Origin: Oceanimonas baumannii
GTDB lineage: Bacteria > Pseudomonadota > Gammaproteobacteria > Enterobacterales > Aeromonadaceae
Reading direction: 5' to 3'
Length of the DNA stretch: 64,000 nt
NCBI RefSeq assembly: GCF_002245495.1
Contig: NZ_NQJF01000015.1
Location: 1-64,000 of the forward strand
This document shows positions 40,601-48,105 of this stretch, one piece after another. The notes under the pieces were generated by a model. That model saw only the letters and a list, made by a program, of their open reading frames with translations. It searched no databases and was not told where the DNA came from. The translations under genes were made by a program, and so were the position numbers. Each line of letters begins with the position of its first letter. The stretch's first letter is position 1.

Positions 40601-43600
40601 CGTTACCGGTCACCGACACCACATCCTCGGCAATGCTGTTGGTGTCATCCTTTGCCACCGGCGCATCGTCCACAATGCGGATCACCAGATCCTGGCTGTC
40701 AGCATCGGTATCCGTGTCGTTCACCGTGATGTTAATGGTGTCATCAGTGAAGGTACCGGCATCACCCAGAGTGCCGTTCTCCGGCGCGCTGGTCAGAGTG
40801 TATTCATAGTCAAGGGTAATGGTGCCATCGCTGTTCAACGTATAGCCATTAAGCACCAGCTCACCAAACTCGGTGGGGATAGTCTGGGGGTTACCATTCA
40901 GCGCTTCAATCACAGTGCTGCTAAGGGTGGTCTCGGTGCCATTCACGGTAAAGGTGATGCTATCCAGGCCATCCAGCGCGCTCAGGATAAAGCTGGAATC
41001 CACCAGAATATCGTTATCGTTGGGTGCAGAGCCGGTGCTCAGCCCACTTTCAAACACCACATGATCGTTAATGCTGCCCCAGGTCGGGCTGGTTGGGTTG
41101 TCCGGGTTTTCAGCCGGATAGTTGGGATCGGCCGGGTCGGTTGGATCGGGTACATCTACGCTGACGCCATCGTTGCTGCCATTGATGGTGATGGTCAGGC
41201 TGGCGTTACTGACGTCGGTATCGCCGTCGCTCAGGGTGTAATTGAACACCTCGTCGAGGGATTCACCCTCAGTCAGCCCCTGTACCTTCAGGTTGCCGTT
41301 GTCAAGCTTATAGGTGTAGCTGCCATCGGCATTGATGGTCAGGGTCCCGTACTGGCCGTCGATGACCAGGGTGCCCTCGGTTTCAGTGGCAGTATTGCCG
41401 GACACATTGGTGCTGGTTACGCCGCTCACGGTGGCGCCATCAGCCCCCGTGGTGTCAGCAACATCGCCGGCGGAGCCATTATTAATGACGTTACCAGTTG
41501 CCGTCAGCCCCATCTCTTCGGTGACGCTGTTAGTATCATCCTTCGCCACCGGCGCATCGTCCACAATGCGGATCACCAGATCCTGGCTGTCAGCATCGGT
41601 ATCCGTGTCGTTCACCGTGATGTTAATGGTGTCATCGGTGAAGGTACCGGCATCACCCAGAGTGCCGTTCTCCGGCGCGCTGGTCAGGGTGTATTCATAG
41701 TCAATGGTAATGGTGCCATCGCCGTTCAACGTATAGCCATTAAGCACCAGCTCACCAAACTCGGTGGGGATAGTCTGGGGGTTGTTACCATCCAGCGCTT
41801 CAATCACAGTGCTGCTAAGGGTGGTCTCGGTGCCATTCACAGTAAAGGTGATGCTATCCAGGCCATCCAGCGCACTCAGGGTAAAGCTGGAATCCACCAG
41901 AATATCGTTACCGTTGGGCGCAGAGCCGGTGCTCAGACCACTTTCAAACACCACATGATCGTTAATGCTGCCCCAGGTCGGGCTGGTTGGGTTGTCCGGG
42001 TTTTCAGTCGGATAGTTGGGATCGGCCGGGTCGGTTGGATCGGGCACGTCCACGCTGACGCCATCGTTGCTGCCATTGATGGTGATGGTCAGGTTGGCGT
42101 TACTGACGTCGGTATCGCCGTCGCTCAGGGTGTAATTGAACACCTCGTCGAGGGATTCACCCTCAGTCAGCCCCTGTACCTCCAGGTTGCCGTTGTCAAG
42201 CTCATAGGTGTAGCTGCCATCGGCATTGATGGTCAGGGTGCCGTACTGGCCGTCGATGACCAGGGTGCCATCGGTTTCAGTGGCCGTATTGCCGGACACA
42301 TTGGTGCTGGTTACGCCGCTCACGGTGGCGCCGTCAGCCCCCGTGGTGTCAGCAACATCGCCGGCGGAGCCATTATTAATGACGTTACCAGTTGCCGTCA
42401 GCCCCATCTCTTCGGTGACGCTGTTAGTATCATCCTTCGCCACCGGCGCATCGTCCACAATCTTGATGGTCAGATCGTCGCTGTGGCTGTCGCCATCGCG
42501 GTCGCTGGCAGTGATGGTGAAACTGTCAAGGGTGTCATCACCTGCAATTCCCGGGGCTGTGGTCAGGGTATAGTCATAATCCAGAGTGATGGTGCCATTT
42601 TCACTCTCGCTGTAACCCTTCAGTACCAGCTCACCGTACTCAGTGGTGATACTCTGGCTGCTGGTGCCCAGCTCTTCCACCTGGGCCTTGCTCAGGGTCA
42701 GCGTTGCTGGCAGGCCGTTCACATCGGTATAGCTGATGGTCACCGCATCCGTCTCGGCCAGGCCGTCCAAGGCTTTCAGGGTGAACTGGCTGCTGACCTG
42801 AGTGTCGGTCTCGTTGGGCTGGGAGCCATCGCTCAAACCGCTTTCAAACACCACCTGGTCGGTGTTATCCGCATCCGGGGTGATGGCGTCGTTGTTGTTG
42901 GGCACGTCCACGGTCACGGGCCAGTCGATGGGCTTGTTGTCAGAATCGTCATCGCGGTTACCGGACGGATCGGTAATGGTGGCGTTCACGGTCACGTCTT
43001 TGTCGCCCGGCTGCACCGGGACTTCCACCTTGATGCCGTTGCTCAGATCGTCTTCGGTCACCGGCCGCTCCAGCAGCACGTTGCCGTCCTTGTCGGTCAC
43101 TGTCAGGTTGTCACCCACTTCGGTGCCCGGGTTCAGGGTCACCTCGGCGGTGACGGTGCCGTCTTCGCCGATTTCGTCTTCGTTGTACACACCATCGTCG
43201 CCGGTGCCGGTCAGCTCAACGGTGACGGACGGCGGGACGTTATCGATGGGCTTGTTGTCAGAATCGTCATCGCGGTTACCGGACGGATCGGTAATGGTAG
43301 CGTTCACGGTCACGTCTTTATCACCCGGTTGCACCGGGACTTCCACCGTGATGCCACTGGTCAGATCATCCTCGGTCACCGGCCGCTCCAGCAGCACATT
43401 GCCGTCCTTGTCGGTGACCACCAGGGTGTCACCCACTTCGGTGCCCGGGTTCAGGGTCACCTCGGCGGTCACGGTGCCGTCTTCGCCGATTTCGTCTTCG
43501 TTGTACACACCATCGTCGCCGGTGCCGGTCAGCTCAACAGTGACGGACGGCGGTACGTTGTCGATGGGCTTGTTGTCAGAATCGTCATCGCGGTTACCGG

Positions 43601-44510
43601 ACGGATCGGTAATGGTGGCGTTCACGGTCACGTCTTTGTCGCCCGGTTGCACCGGGACTTCCACCTTGATGCCACTGGTCAGATCATCCTCGGTCACCGG
43701 CCGCTCCAGCAGCACATTGCCGTCCTTGTCGGTGACCACCAGGGTGTCACCCACTTCGGTGCCCGGGTTCAGGGTCACCTCGGCGGTGACGGTGCCGTCT
43801 TCGCCGATTTCGTCTTCGTTGTAGACACCATCGTCGCCGGTGCCGGTCAGCTCAACGCTGACAGAGGGCGGGGTTTGATCCTCTCCGTCTCCTCCGTCAG
43901 GATTACCGTCGCCCCCATCCGGATCACCGTCTCCATCGCCAGGATTTCCATTCCCTCCGTCCGGATCACCATCGCCAGGGTCTCCGCCACCAACGTCACC
44001 CGGAGACTCGTCATCATCCCCTGAACGAGCATCGGTGTTCCGAGCGTGAATAAACCCCTGATTCAACCGTTCCTCTTCCGGCTCTTCAGGATCCCTGTCC
44101 CAGCTCATGGCCAGCGGCGTTAATATCTCCTTAATCGCAGCAATCGTCAGCGGCGTAATGCCATCAGCCTCAATAATTTCAGCAATTCGTACCGTTTGCA
44201 CAAAGGCATGACCATCGCCGAATAAACCCTGTTGCTGTGGTAACAACGTATTTGTACCCTGGGTGGCCTCAGGCAGCACAATCACGGGAATGCCTTCTGT
44301 CACCTCACCAGCGTTGTTCTGTGCACGACCGCCGGTAAATGCCAGTAAACGACCATCACCAAAGTCAAGCTCTACTCGGGTAGTCGATGCCGTAACCAGG
44401 GTTTCTTCCGGCGCGATACTCTCACCCGGTGCCAGCAAACGACTTGTGCCATCCGGTCCCACCGCCCAGGCCAGACCACTCAGTGAAATTACAGTTGCTA
44501 CGGTGTTCAT
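31605..44510 (-). CDS. giant LapA/Bap-type adhesin, type I secreted
   Basis: 4301-residue repetitive surface protein. Residues 1-135 match the LapA-type retention module (MNTVATVISLSGLAWAVGPD, LAPGESIAPEETLVT). Residues 160-212 are a Gly/Asp/Pro linker. Residues 214-531 are three near-identical 106-residue Bap-like Ig repeats, followed by long VCBS/T1SS-143-like modules in units of about 298 and 225 residues, then more divergent Ig-like domains to about 4150. The C-terminus (last 120 residues) looks like a type I secretion signal with one degenerate RTX-like run (GRDGEDTIQ) and the end LEVSNNLIVD. Very few Cys, very acidic. GAGG seven bases before the ATG. It follows its exporter genes in one orientation. 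Confidence 0.95.
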   Translation of the reverse strand: MNTVATVISLSGLAWAVGPDGTSRLLAPGESIAPEETLVTASTTRVELDFGDGRLLAFTGGRAQNNAGEVTEGIPVIVLPEATQGTNTLLPQQQGLFGDGHAFVQTVRIAEIIEADGITPLTIAAIKEILTPLAMSWDRDPEEPEEERLNQGFIHARNTDARSGDDDESPGDVGGGDPGDGDPDGGNGNPGDGDGDPDGGDGNPDGGDGEDQTPPSVSVELTGTGDDGVYNEDEIGEDGTVTAEVTLNPGTEVGDTLVVTDKDGNVLLERPVTEDDLTSGIKVEVPVQPGDKDVTVNATITDPSGNRDDDSDNKPIDNVPPSVTVELTGTGDDGVYNEDEIGEDGTVTAEVTLNPGTEVGDTLVVTDKDGNVLLERPVTEDDLTSGITVEVPVQPGDKDVTVNATITDPSGNRDDDSDNKPIDNVPPSVTVELTGTGDDGVYNEDEIGEDGTVTAEVTLNPGTEVGDNLTVTDKDGNVLLERPVTEDDLSNGIKVEVPVQPGDKDVTVNATITDPSGNRDDDSDNKPIDWPVTVDVPNNNDAITPDADNTDQVVFESGLSDGSQPNETDTQVSSQFTLKALDGLAETDAVTISYTDVNGLPATLTLSKAQVEELGTSSQSITTEYGELVLKGYSESENGTITLDYDYTLTTAPGIAGDDTLDSFTITASDRDGDSHSDDLTIKIVDDAPVAKDDTNSVTEEMGLTATGNVINNGSAGDVADTTGADGATVSGVTSTNVSGNTATETDGTLVIDGQYGTLTINADGSYTYELDNGNLEVQGLTEGESLDEVFNYTLSDGDTDVSNANLTITINGSNDGVSVDVPDPTDPADPNYPTENPDNPTSPTWGSINDHVVFESGLSTGSAPNGNDILVDSSFTLSALDGLDSITFTVNGTETTLSSTVIEALDGNNPQTIPTEFGELVLNGYTLNGDGTITIDYEYTLTSAPENGTLGDAGTFTDDTINITVNDTDTDADSQDLVIRIVDDAPVAKDDTNSVTEEMGLTATGNVINNGSAGDVADTTGADGATVSGVTSTNVSGNTATETEGTLVIDGQYGTLTINADGSYTYKLDNGNLKVQGLTEGESLDEVFNYTLSDGDTDVSNASLTITINGSNDGVSVDVPDPTDPADPNYPAENPDNPTSPTWGSINDHVVFESGLSTGSAPNDNDILVDSSFILSALDGLDSITFTVNGTETTLSSTVIEALNGNPQTIPTEFGELVLNGYTLNSDGTITLDYEYTLTSAPENGTLGDAGTFTDDTINITVNDTDTDADSQDLVIRIVDDAPVAKDDTNSIAEDVVSVTGNVIANGAATDVADTTGADGATVTGVVTGTVAEGAHVPDSSLTITGKYGTLTLNPDGGYTYTLDNDNQIVQGLTDGEALNDEVFSYTITDQDGDKSTATVTITINGADDSVTVDVPHNNEATTPDGNITDQVVFESGLSNGSSPKALDTQVSNQFTLVALDGLADVTISYTDVNGQPATLTLSKAQVEGLAGTDQTITTQYGELVLNGFSQGTDGTITIDYDYTLTTAPEVTGEDTNDRFTIAATDRDGDTNSGDLTIKIVDDVPVAVADTDNVTEGNTLTVDASNGVLGNDKSGADGWAHSGNAVVGVEAGNSGVAAENTSVGQEIVGQYGTLTLNADGSYTYVANANSITAEAQDVFTYTVKDSDGDLVETTLTIDVADVTGSPVDTAGQVNEAGLADGTAPDSNGEKITNGSLDLQPGWNVDGPQSGSASFGDWTVNADGTFSYTLTQRTEDVNGQPETDSFTYIVVDEFGNTVENTVTITIVDDAPVAVADTDKVTEGETLTVDANNGVLGNDKSGADGWANNGHAVVGVVAGNSGVAAENTSVGQEIVGQYGTLTLNADGSYTYVANANSITADAQDVFTYTVKDSDGDLVETTLTIDVADVTGSPVDTAGQVDEAGLANGTAPDSNGEKITNGSLDLQPGWNVDGPQSGSASFGDWTVNADGTFNYTLTGTTTDLAGDETDSFTYTAVDQFGNTVTNTVTITIVDDAPVVSATGTLPDNLIVDETTLGTEAKNSFAGAFDYQFGADGAAATDSVVYTLEVNNSAAGLADLKDTATGDSIKLVLENGTVKGVVDGGTADGETVFTVTVDADGNVTLTQQRPMIHGDPKNPDDAFTLPSDSIKLTATATDKDGDSDSASIELGGQLEFKDDGPAITAAPAGGTVDEAYLAKGSIGTEDPAQITVSNSLNVDFGTDGAGDVQFTAGTAAALKDLGLTSADKALAYEVSTDGHTLIAYKEGESSQTPVFTVVITDPTGTPGYQFILNGALDHVDDIGNTVDELGLVFDNIQVTDKDGDSVDTGFTITVKDDAVDPSEPQLVTVIEDSVSEGAGNTFNTNADATGDNTSINDGTPDTEGWVTTSHGRVKVNADGTISYEPAPNYSGKDSFTYTTITDNDTKTYTVEVTVKPVSDAPDIPHGTQTGDVDAVVVQTKEDTSVALGLKVPVITDNTDENGAAEDSGDDPERLGEITLSLGSSAPAGTVLTKGDGSALVSSDGVYKFVITDVADLHLNGLTTANDGSVNYVTQAEYEAIKAQPADDRHENFDVVVSVDSYEVNSTGNKLPDSQVSGTNGSNSQQTITVDVQAVTDAPGISLTEAGNTGATSIAVTEASGGNNGKITVSMEEDGTLNLQDVLGETLKDTDGSESYWYDISGLPAGTVVTINGKKYTADSEGNISMPEADYMNTNNGGNPGFSIKLPTDYSNSTADKVTITLNTKDSDGDSSVTTTTESVSVDLELRVYAKPDDVKLENPDATPEDTAVAFLDKLGLNDTDGSESITQVRITDFPTEGGTWILYDHSGDPVTVPDGGDASGGGLILTVGTGVGEYTLDQIKEFTLQPPAHSSSDGTIKVYITTEEDGANTASGNPESQEWAHDLNITVTPVAEDANTDSDGSHGVDVTINPSHEYTTAGNEDEFMLLGKDAGFSLETGWSNEDGKAPNGEGTGVTGGDGSEETFALLTPYDVVGNNAQINETGNPLDGSVFRYKDASGEFKGGIFNGEPVKIPVEYLDSLEFKGPANFSGVVKIKVEAGTVDYDEDTGAATNMAVSGESWLTNVIVHPVADQVTLKVNARITTDEDVPVALNINPTSSDSDETFNVTISGIPAGATITYNGVEYSEANGNITGGSLIIEDFDASKQPTLTPPKDSNESIDLKVEAVSVDTLTYIDKNGVEVHSPVDESLSQELDINITVQGVPDEPKLELVQDKVYVEQDLDDAAGANQVALSDLITSFGSGETSGDGSEAVTLRLSGLPDGFNLVGAGSVLGGSGPDRVWVIDENQLSKVKITLPPNYSGSVSFTAQPVVTENDNDSETFFDPENIGFTVTPSPEADLSVSSNLTEDTIGKLDLSAVHQNGDTDEFITEVKIKAVDGFTFYSDADGTTELIPGADGYYVFSGADVNSVYVKADANFSGTQRLEVEYYKVTDPSTDGNVDEVTVQKGTATHDLIVGAVTDNIGAELNTITAVVSGEDSFNFDDTTGTATVNGTGKVTVKVDISQQADANAGNKTDTDGSEQLTHIVIDGVPQGVNVEGAVQTAPGQWLINTSDSFNADTLTKDLVFNVTGLAGTGTSAITVTGYSKDTGASSQKQAEISFNLDINQGPGPDTELPDVELSDKNTVQTEDSGFSLAEQVVGTITGGNVDSYQITVTLRTSPDDDTVFTDASGVLLTRTEVTENGETVVLWTKSVDVASGDNADTKLAGLLDEIKVLAPEHANNNNLPGGLPLDVTVSVHADGLSKQDELKPSVNLTPATDETTVTVAAAPAGEGEDISLNISLENLPDGGFSNVEGDILYVQLGDTGLAGELLDADGNTLEPNDVTGVYEIPLEANGQPPALTFRPDSNQPHQTGSLTVNAWVNNQETGASNIIKSEGNGTLIIEKSNSGFEATITAEGDEQTQDLTTPAPIELNLAGQGLVDTDEVIDAAFINGLPPGFVVYVGADAATAGLANNAGKDANGNNIWSLPITDPSGLPGYIAVVPPKNWSGTLDGLKLTVMSGETGLAPTGTEIGFDLVVNPLADGITINPTLSFGDAGDVIKLNLNAAMKDPVANDFTGATDGHTERTTLELEGFTDGEKTLFYVEGVEIAAERVSFADGKHTITGLTQEELDGLGFVHSGMTGDITVTATTQEVDANGNAVGAPSASATGSVAVNVSDKLPTTGDDNLLWTGDAINGRDGEDTIQLRFGEELTGSELAANLDNIEVLDMTSNGASKIDMLSASDVLDMTDTGKNLRIEGNTDEDSLTLGDGWDAGTSLKEGYTTYTSTDGNNITLEVSNNLIVD
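38450..39800 (-). repeat. two 675-bp repeats inside the adhesin gene
   Basis: Two adjacent units with a 675-bp period (225 codons). For example, the plus-strand run AAAGCTGGCCGAACCGCTTT starts at 38631 and again at 39306, with long identical stretches around it. Encodes LapA-like modules with VDDAPVAVADTD...GVLGNDKSGADGW. Boundaries are approximate. Confidence 0.8.
40650..42450 (-). repeat. two ~894-bp repeats inside the adhesin gene
   Basis: Two VCBS-type modules of 297-298 residues with a period of 891-894 bp: the run ATCACCAGATCCTGG starts at 40681 and at 41572, and CTGACGCCATCGTTGCTGCC at 41161 and 42055. Identity is very high at DNA level. Boundaries are approximate. Confidence 0.8.
42918..43871 (-). 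repeat. three 318-bp repeats inside the adhesin gene
   Basis: Three tandem 106-codon units, almost identical in DNA, recur exactly 318 bp apart (for example GATGGGCTTGTTGTCAGAAT at 43247 and 43565). They encode the repeats starting PPSVSVELTGTGDDGVYNED. They begin right after the Gly/Asp linker. Confidence 0.9.
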
Positions 44511-44559
44511 ATGCTGCCTCGTTATTAAATTTTATCGCCAGGCTGAGTCAGTTTCCCGC

Positions 44560-45981
44560 TCAGCGCTCTCCCAGTGCATTGGCTTTGGCACGTAATATTG
44601 GTTTAAGAAGGTAGGAAAGCACGGTGCGCTCTCCGGTAATAATGTCGAGCTGCGCCGTCATGCCAGGAATCACCTCAAGAGCATCCGACAGCGCTTTTTC
44701 ATCGGTAATGGCCCGAACCAGGTAATACGTGTTATCACGTTGATCGGTAATGGTATCGGGGCTGATAAGCTCCACACGGGCCGGAATGCCGCCGTAAATG
44801 GAGAAGTCGTAGGCATGCAGCTTGATCATGGCCGGCAGTCCCGGACGCAAAAAGGCAATATCACGGGGGGCAATTTTGGCCTCAACCAGCAGGCGATCAT
44901 CTGCAGGCACAATCTCGATCACAGGATCCCCCTGAGCCACCACACCACCAGGCGTTTTATAAAGGACCCGTTGCACGGTACCATTCACCGGTGAATACAG
45001 TTCCGACGACTTCACCCGATCAGCCAGCGCAACCGCTCCTTCACGCAAACTGGCCAGCTCTGCCGATGCATCGCTCAGCTCAGAACGCCAGCGATTACGG
45101 GCTGCATGCTCAATTTCCGCAATGCGGGCTTCGGCTTCTTCAATGGCTGCCTGCTGACGGCCGACCTCTGCTTCTGCCTGGCGAAGTTCGCCCGACGCTG
45201 CGGCCAGATCCCGCTCAAGATGCAAAATTTCCACCGGAGAGACCGCACCGGTGTCAAGCAGCGGCCGGGTGGCGCTCAGTTCCCGGGATGACAGTCCGAC
45301 CGCCTGACGGGCCGCCCGCTTTTTCGCGTTTACTTGCTCCAGGGTGCGCTGTTGCTGACTTAACTGCTCCCGCGCTACATTAACCCGCTGGCGATACTCA
45401 TTGCGGCTTTCGTTATAAAATGCCTGCTCCCGGGCCAGCACCCCCAGCTCCTGAGCACTGAGCGCATCACTGCTCTCGGGCTGCCAGGGCTTGTTATTGA
45501 TCAACGCCAGCAAACGCTCCACCTTCGCCTGCAGCGCAAAAATACGCACTTCGCTTTCCTGAAAGCTGGCCTGAAAACGGGTGGGATCAATGCGCACCAG
45601 CAAGTCACCGGCACTCACTTTGTCACCTTCCCTGACAAACAGCTCTCGTACCACACCACCATCTGTAGATTGCACAATCTGCAACTGACTGGCCGGGATC
45701 ACCTTTCCTTCACCCCGGGTAATTTCATCAATGGGTGCAAACGCAGACCAGACAAGCAATGCCAAAAAAGCAATAACAATGGTGTAGAGCAAACCACGGG
45801 CTCCCGGCTCGCGGGATTCAAGAATGCTGAATTCGGCATCGCGCACCCAGTCACCATCTTTTTTATCAAAGCGGTCAAGCAGGGGACTTAACAGACCGGC
45901 CAGCCGGCCTCGTCCCGTCTCCGTGACCCGCTCCAGGCTGTTAAAACCCCGTTGTTCAGGCAATTGGTTCGGTTTACTCAT
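44560..45981 (-). CDS. type I secretion membrane-fusion protein (HlyD/LapC type)
   Basis: Periplasmic adaptor linking the ABC exporter to the outer-membrane channel. 473 residues from the ATG at 45981, which overlaps the exporter stop (ATGA); a longer frame to 46140 lies inside the exporter gene and is rejected. One transmembrane helix (about residues 66-83), a lipoyl half motif (GEGKVIPASQLQIVQSTDGGVVRELFVREGDKVSAG), a long coiled coil (about 150-310), then the second lipoyl half and the C-terminal HlyD signature PGMTAQLDIITGERTVLSYLLKP. Confidence 0.93.
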   Translation of the reverse strand: MSKPNQLPEQRGFNSLERVTETGRGRLAGLLSPLLDRFDKKDGDWVRDAEFSILESREPGARGLLYTIVIAFLALLVWSAFAPIDEITRGEGKVIPASQLQIVQSTDGGVVRELFVREGDKVSAGDLLVRIDPTRFQASFQESEVRIFALQAKVERLLALINNKPWQPESSDALSAQELGVLAREQAFYNESRNEYRQRVNVAREQLSQQQRTLEQVNAKKRAARQAVGLSSRELSATRPLLDTGAVSPVEILHLERDLAAASGELRQAEAEVGRQQAAIEEAEARIAEIEHAARNRWRSELSDASAELASLREGAVALADRVKSSELYSPVNGTVQRVLYKTPGGVVAQGDPVIEIVPADDRLLVEAKIAPRDIAFLRPGLPAMIKLHAYDFSIYGGIPARVELISPDTITDQRDNTYYLVRAITDEKALSDALEVIPGMTAQLDIITGERTVLSYLLKPILRAKANALGER

Positions 45982-48098
45982 GCCGCTGCCCTGCGTAAGC
46001 TGCCTTTGGAAAGCGCGTCCAGTACCCGATCCTTGGGACCATCGGCGATTATCTGACCGTGATCCATCACAATAAGGCGATCCACCAGCGACAGCAGGCT
46101 CGTACGATGCGTGATCAGCAGCAGAGTACGCGCACGGCAATATTCCCCCAGTCCTTTGGTTACCCGCTGTTCCATCAGGCTGTCCATGGCACTGGTTGGC
46201 TCATCAAGCAACAGCACCGGTGCTTCTCCCGCCAGTGCCCGCGCCAATGCCACCGCCTGACGCTGCCCTCCCGACAGCGCCTGGCCATTCTCACCGACTG
46301 GTAGTGACCAGCCCTCGGCCTGACGGCCGATAAGTGTTTCCAGCCCGGCAATACGGGCTGCCTGCTGCAATGCCGTGGCGCAAGGCTGAGTCTGACCCAG
46401 GGTGACATTGTCATAAATGGTGCCGTTTACCAGCATCAGATCCTGTGGCAAATGACCGACGTGCCGGCGTAAAGTAGCCACGTCCAGCTGCTGTCCGTGC
46501 AGTCCGTCAACAAACACCGTCCCTTCTGTCGGCTGGTACAAACCCAGAATCAGCTTTTCCAGTGTGCTTTTGCCGGAGCCAGCCGCACCAAGAATGCCGA
46601 CTTTTTCACCGGCACTGATTTTCAGGGATACCTGATTTAATGCTGGTCGTTCTGACCCGGGATAAGTAAAACTGACCTTGCTAAACTCAATGTCTCCCCG
46701 CACGGCTGTTTGACCGTTCTGTGCAGTACTGCTGCGCTCCTGAGGGGAATGCATCAGTTCATCCAGTGAATGCAGGGCCGCTGCAGCCTGATGATATTGG
46801 GTCATCAGCGCCGCCGTTTGTGAGACCGGGGCCATGGCCCGGGAGCTGAGCATGTAGGCTGCTATCAGCGCCCCTTGCGTCATTTGACCGTCGATAACCA
46901 GGTAAACACCAATAATAATCATGGCGACGGAGACGGTCTGCTGAACCCAGGCCGCCCCGACACTGACCGACGCCCCCAGCAAACGTTGCCGGCTGCTGCT
47001 GCCCGATAAAAACCGGCTCTGCTGCTCCCAGCGGCCCTGCGCCCGGCCGGTGGCATTGAAAATTTTAAACACCGGCAGTAAATGCAGGCTCTCAATCAGA
47101 CCCGCACTGCGCTGAGAAGAAACCTGCCCCGACACATCGGCAAGCCGTTTCATCTGGCTTTGCACCGACAAGGCATAAAGTAAAAGCAACATGGCCCCTG
47201 CCAGTACAGGCACAGCCATCAGAGGAGCAATAATGGTAATAATCAGCAGAAACAGCAGGAAAAAAGGCAAGTCGATCAGGGCCGTGACGACCATGGAGCC
47301 ACAAAACGCTCGCACACTCTCAAACCCCTGAATATTACCGGCGAGCACCCCCGCCGAGGCAGGCATGGATTCCAGCCGCATGCCCATCACCCGTTCCATA
47401 ATGCGTGAAGAGAGCACACCATCGGCCCGTCCTGCCGCCAGCTCCACAAACCAACTGCGCAACAGCCGCAAGGCCAGATCCGAAAACACCACGATCATGA
47501 CACCCGCTGCCAGCACCCACAGGGTGGCGGTGCTCTGATTCGGCACCACCCGGTCATAGACGTTCATCACGAACAGTGGCATTGCCAAGGCGAAGATATT
47601 AATGCAGAAAGAAGCCAGCAACACATCACGGTAGATGCGCCGGTGACGCCGGATAACCGACCAGAACCAGTGACCGTTATCGGCACTGGCGGCAGTTTCG
47701 GCATCTCCCTGAGGCAACGACAGCTCTGGCCGGCAATAGATAACCACACCACCATAGTGCTGCTCGAGCTCACTGAGCGAGTCCTCAGTCTGTGCCATGT
47801 CAAGCTCCGGGCGGCGCGTCACCACCCGGCCGGTACTCCGGTCCAGCTGTTCAAGTACACAGGCGCGGTTATCTTTCAGCAGCACAATACAGGGCAACAG
47901 ACCGGTATTAATACGTGCCAGCGGCTGCCGCAACAAACTCGCCTTTAACCCAGCCCTGGCAGCGGCCCTGGGCAGTAAGGACGGCGTCAGCCGTCCTTGT
48001 TCCAGTGGCAGCCCGTCTACCAGACTGTCTCTGGTATGAGGATTGCCGGCATATTGCGCCAGCTGCAGCAGACACAGGGTCAGAGCATCATCATGCAT
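45978..48098 (-). CDS. type I secretion ABC transporter (LapB type)
   Basis: 706-residue exporter. Residues 1-125 are a C39-like domain without an evident catalytic Cys/His pair, as in LapB and HlyB-type transporters that do not cut their substrate. A transmembrane domain follows (about 155-440), then an ATPase with Walker A GAAGSGKST at 504-512, signature LSGGQRQ, Walker B VLLLDEP and switch THR. It starts seven bases after the TolC-like gene and overlaps the HlyD gene by four bases. It most likely exports the giant adhesin. Confidence 0.94.
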   Translation of the reverse strand: MHDDALTLCLLQLAQYAGNPHTRDSLVDGLPLEQGRLTPSLLPRAAARAGLKASLLRQPLARINTGLLPCIVLLKDNRACVLEQLDRSTGRVVTRRPELDMAQTEDSLSELEQHYGGVVIYCRPELSLPQGDAETAASADNGHWFWSVIRRHRRIYRDVLLASFCINIFALAMPLFVMNVYDRVVPNQSTATLWVLAAGVMIVVFSDLALRLLRSWFVELAAGRADGVLSSRIMERVMGMRLESMPASAGVLAGNIQGFESVRAFCGSMVVTALIDLPFFLLFLLIITIIAPLMAVPVLAGAMLLLLYALSVQSQMKRLADVSGQVSSQRSAGLIESLHLLPVFKIFNATGRAQGRWEQQSRFLSGSSSRQRLLGASVSVGAAWVQQTVSVAMIIIGVYLVIDGQMTQGALIAAYMLSSRAMAPVSQTAALMTQYHQAAAALHSLDELMHSPQERSSTAQNGQTAVRGDIEFSKVSFTYPGSERPALNQVSLKISAGEKVGILGAAGSGKSTLEKLILGLYQPTEGTVFVDGLHGQQLDVATLRRHVGHLPQDLMLVNGTIYDNVTLGQTQPCATALQQAARIAGLETLIGRQAEGWSLPVGENGQALSGGQRQAVALARALAGEAPVLLLDEPTSAMDSLMEQRVTKGLGEYCRARTLLLITHRTSLLSLVDRLIVMDHGQIIADGPKDRVLDALSKGSLRRAAA

Positions 48099-48105
48099 AA
48101 GCCGG

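Noticed and set aside
38121-44024. A 1967-codon open frame on the plus strand, antisense to the adhesin gene
   Set aside because: It is a mirror of the repetitive adhesin codons: the sense codon bias leaves one antisense frame free of stops. The translation is low-complexity, with no domain, signal or ribosome site, and its repeats coincide with the adhesin repeats.
43871-44033. RTX calcium-binding nonapeptides in the Gly/Asp-rich segment of the adhesin
   Set aside because: The segment is an irregular GDGDPDGGNG-type linker near the N-terminus without the GGxGxDxUx periodicity; only one degenerate run exists near the C-terminus.
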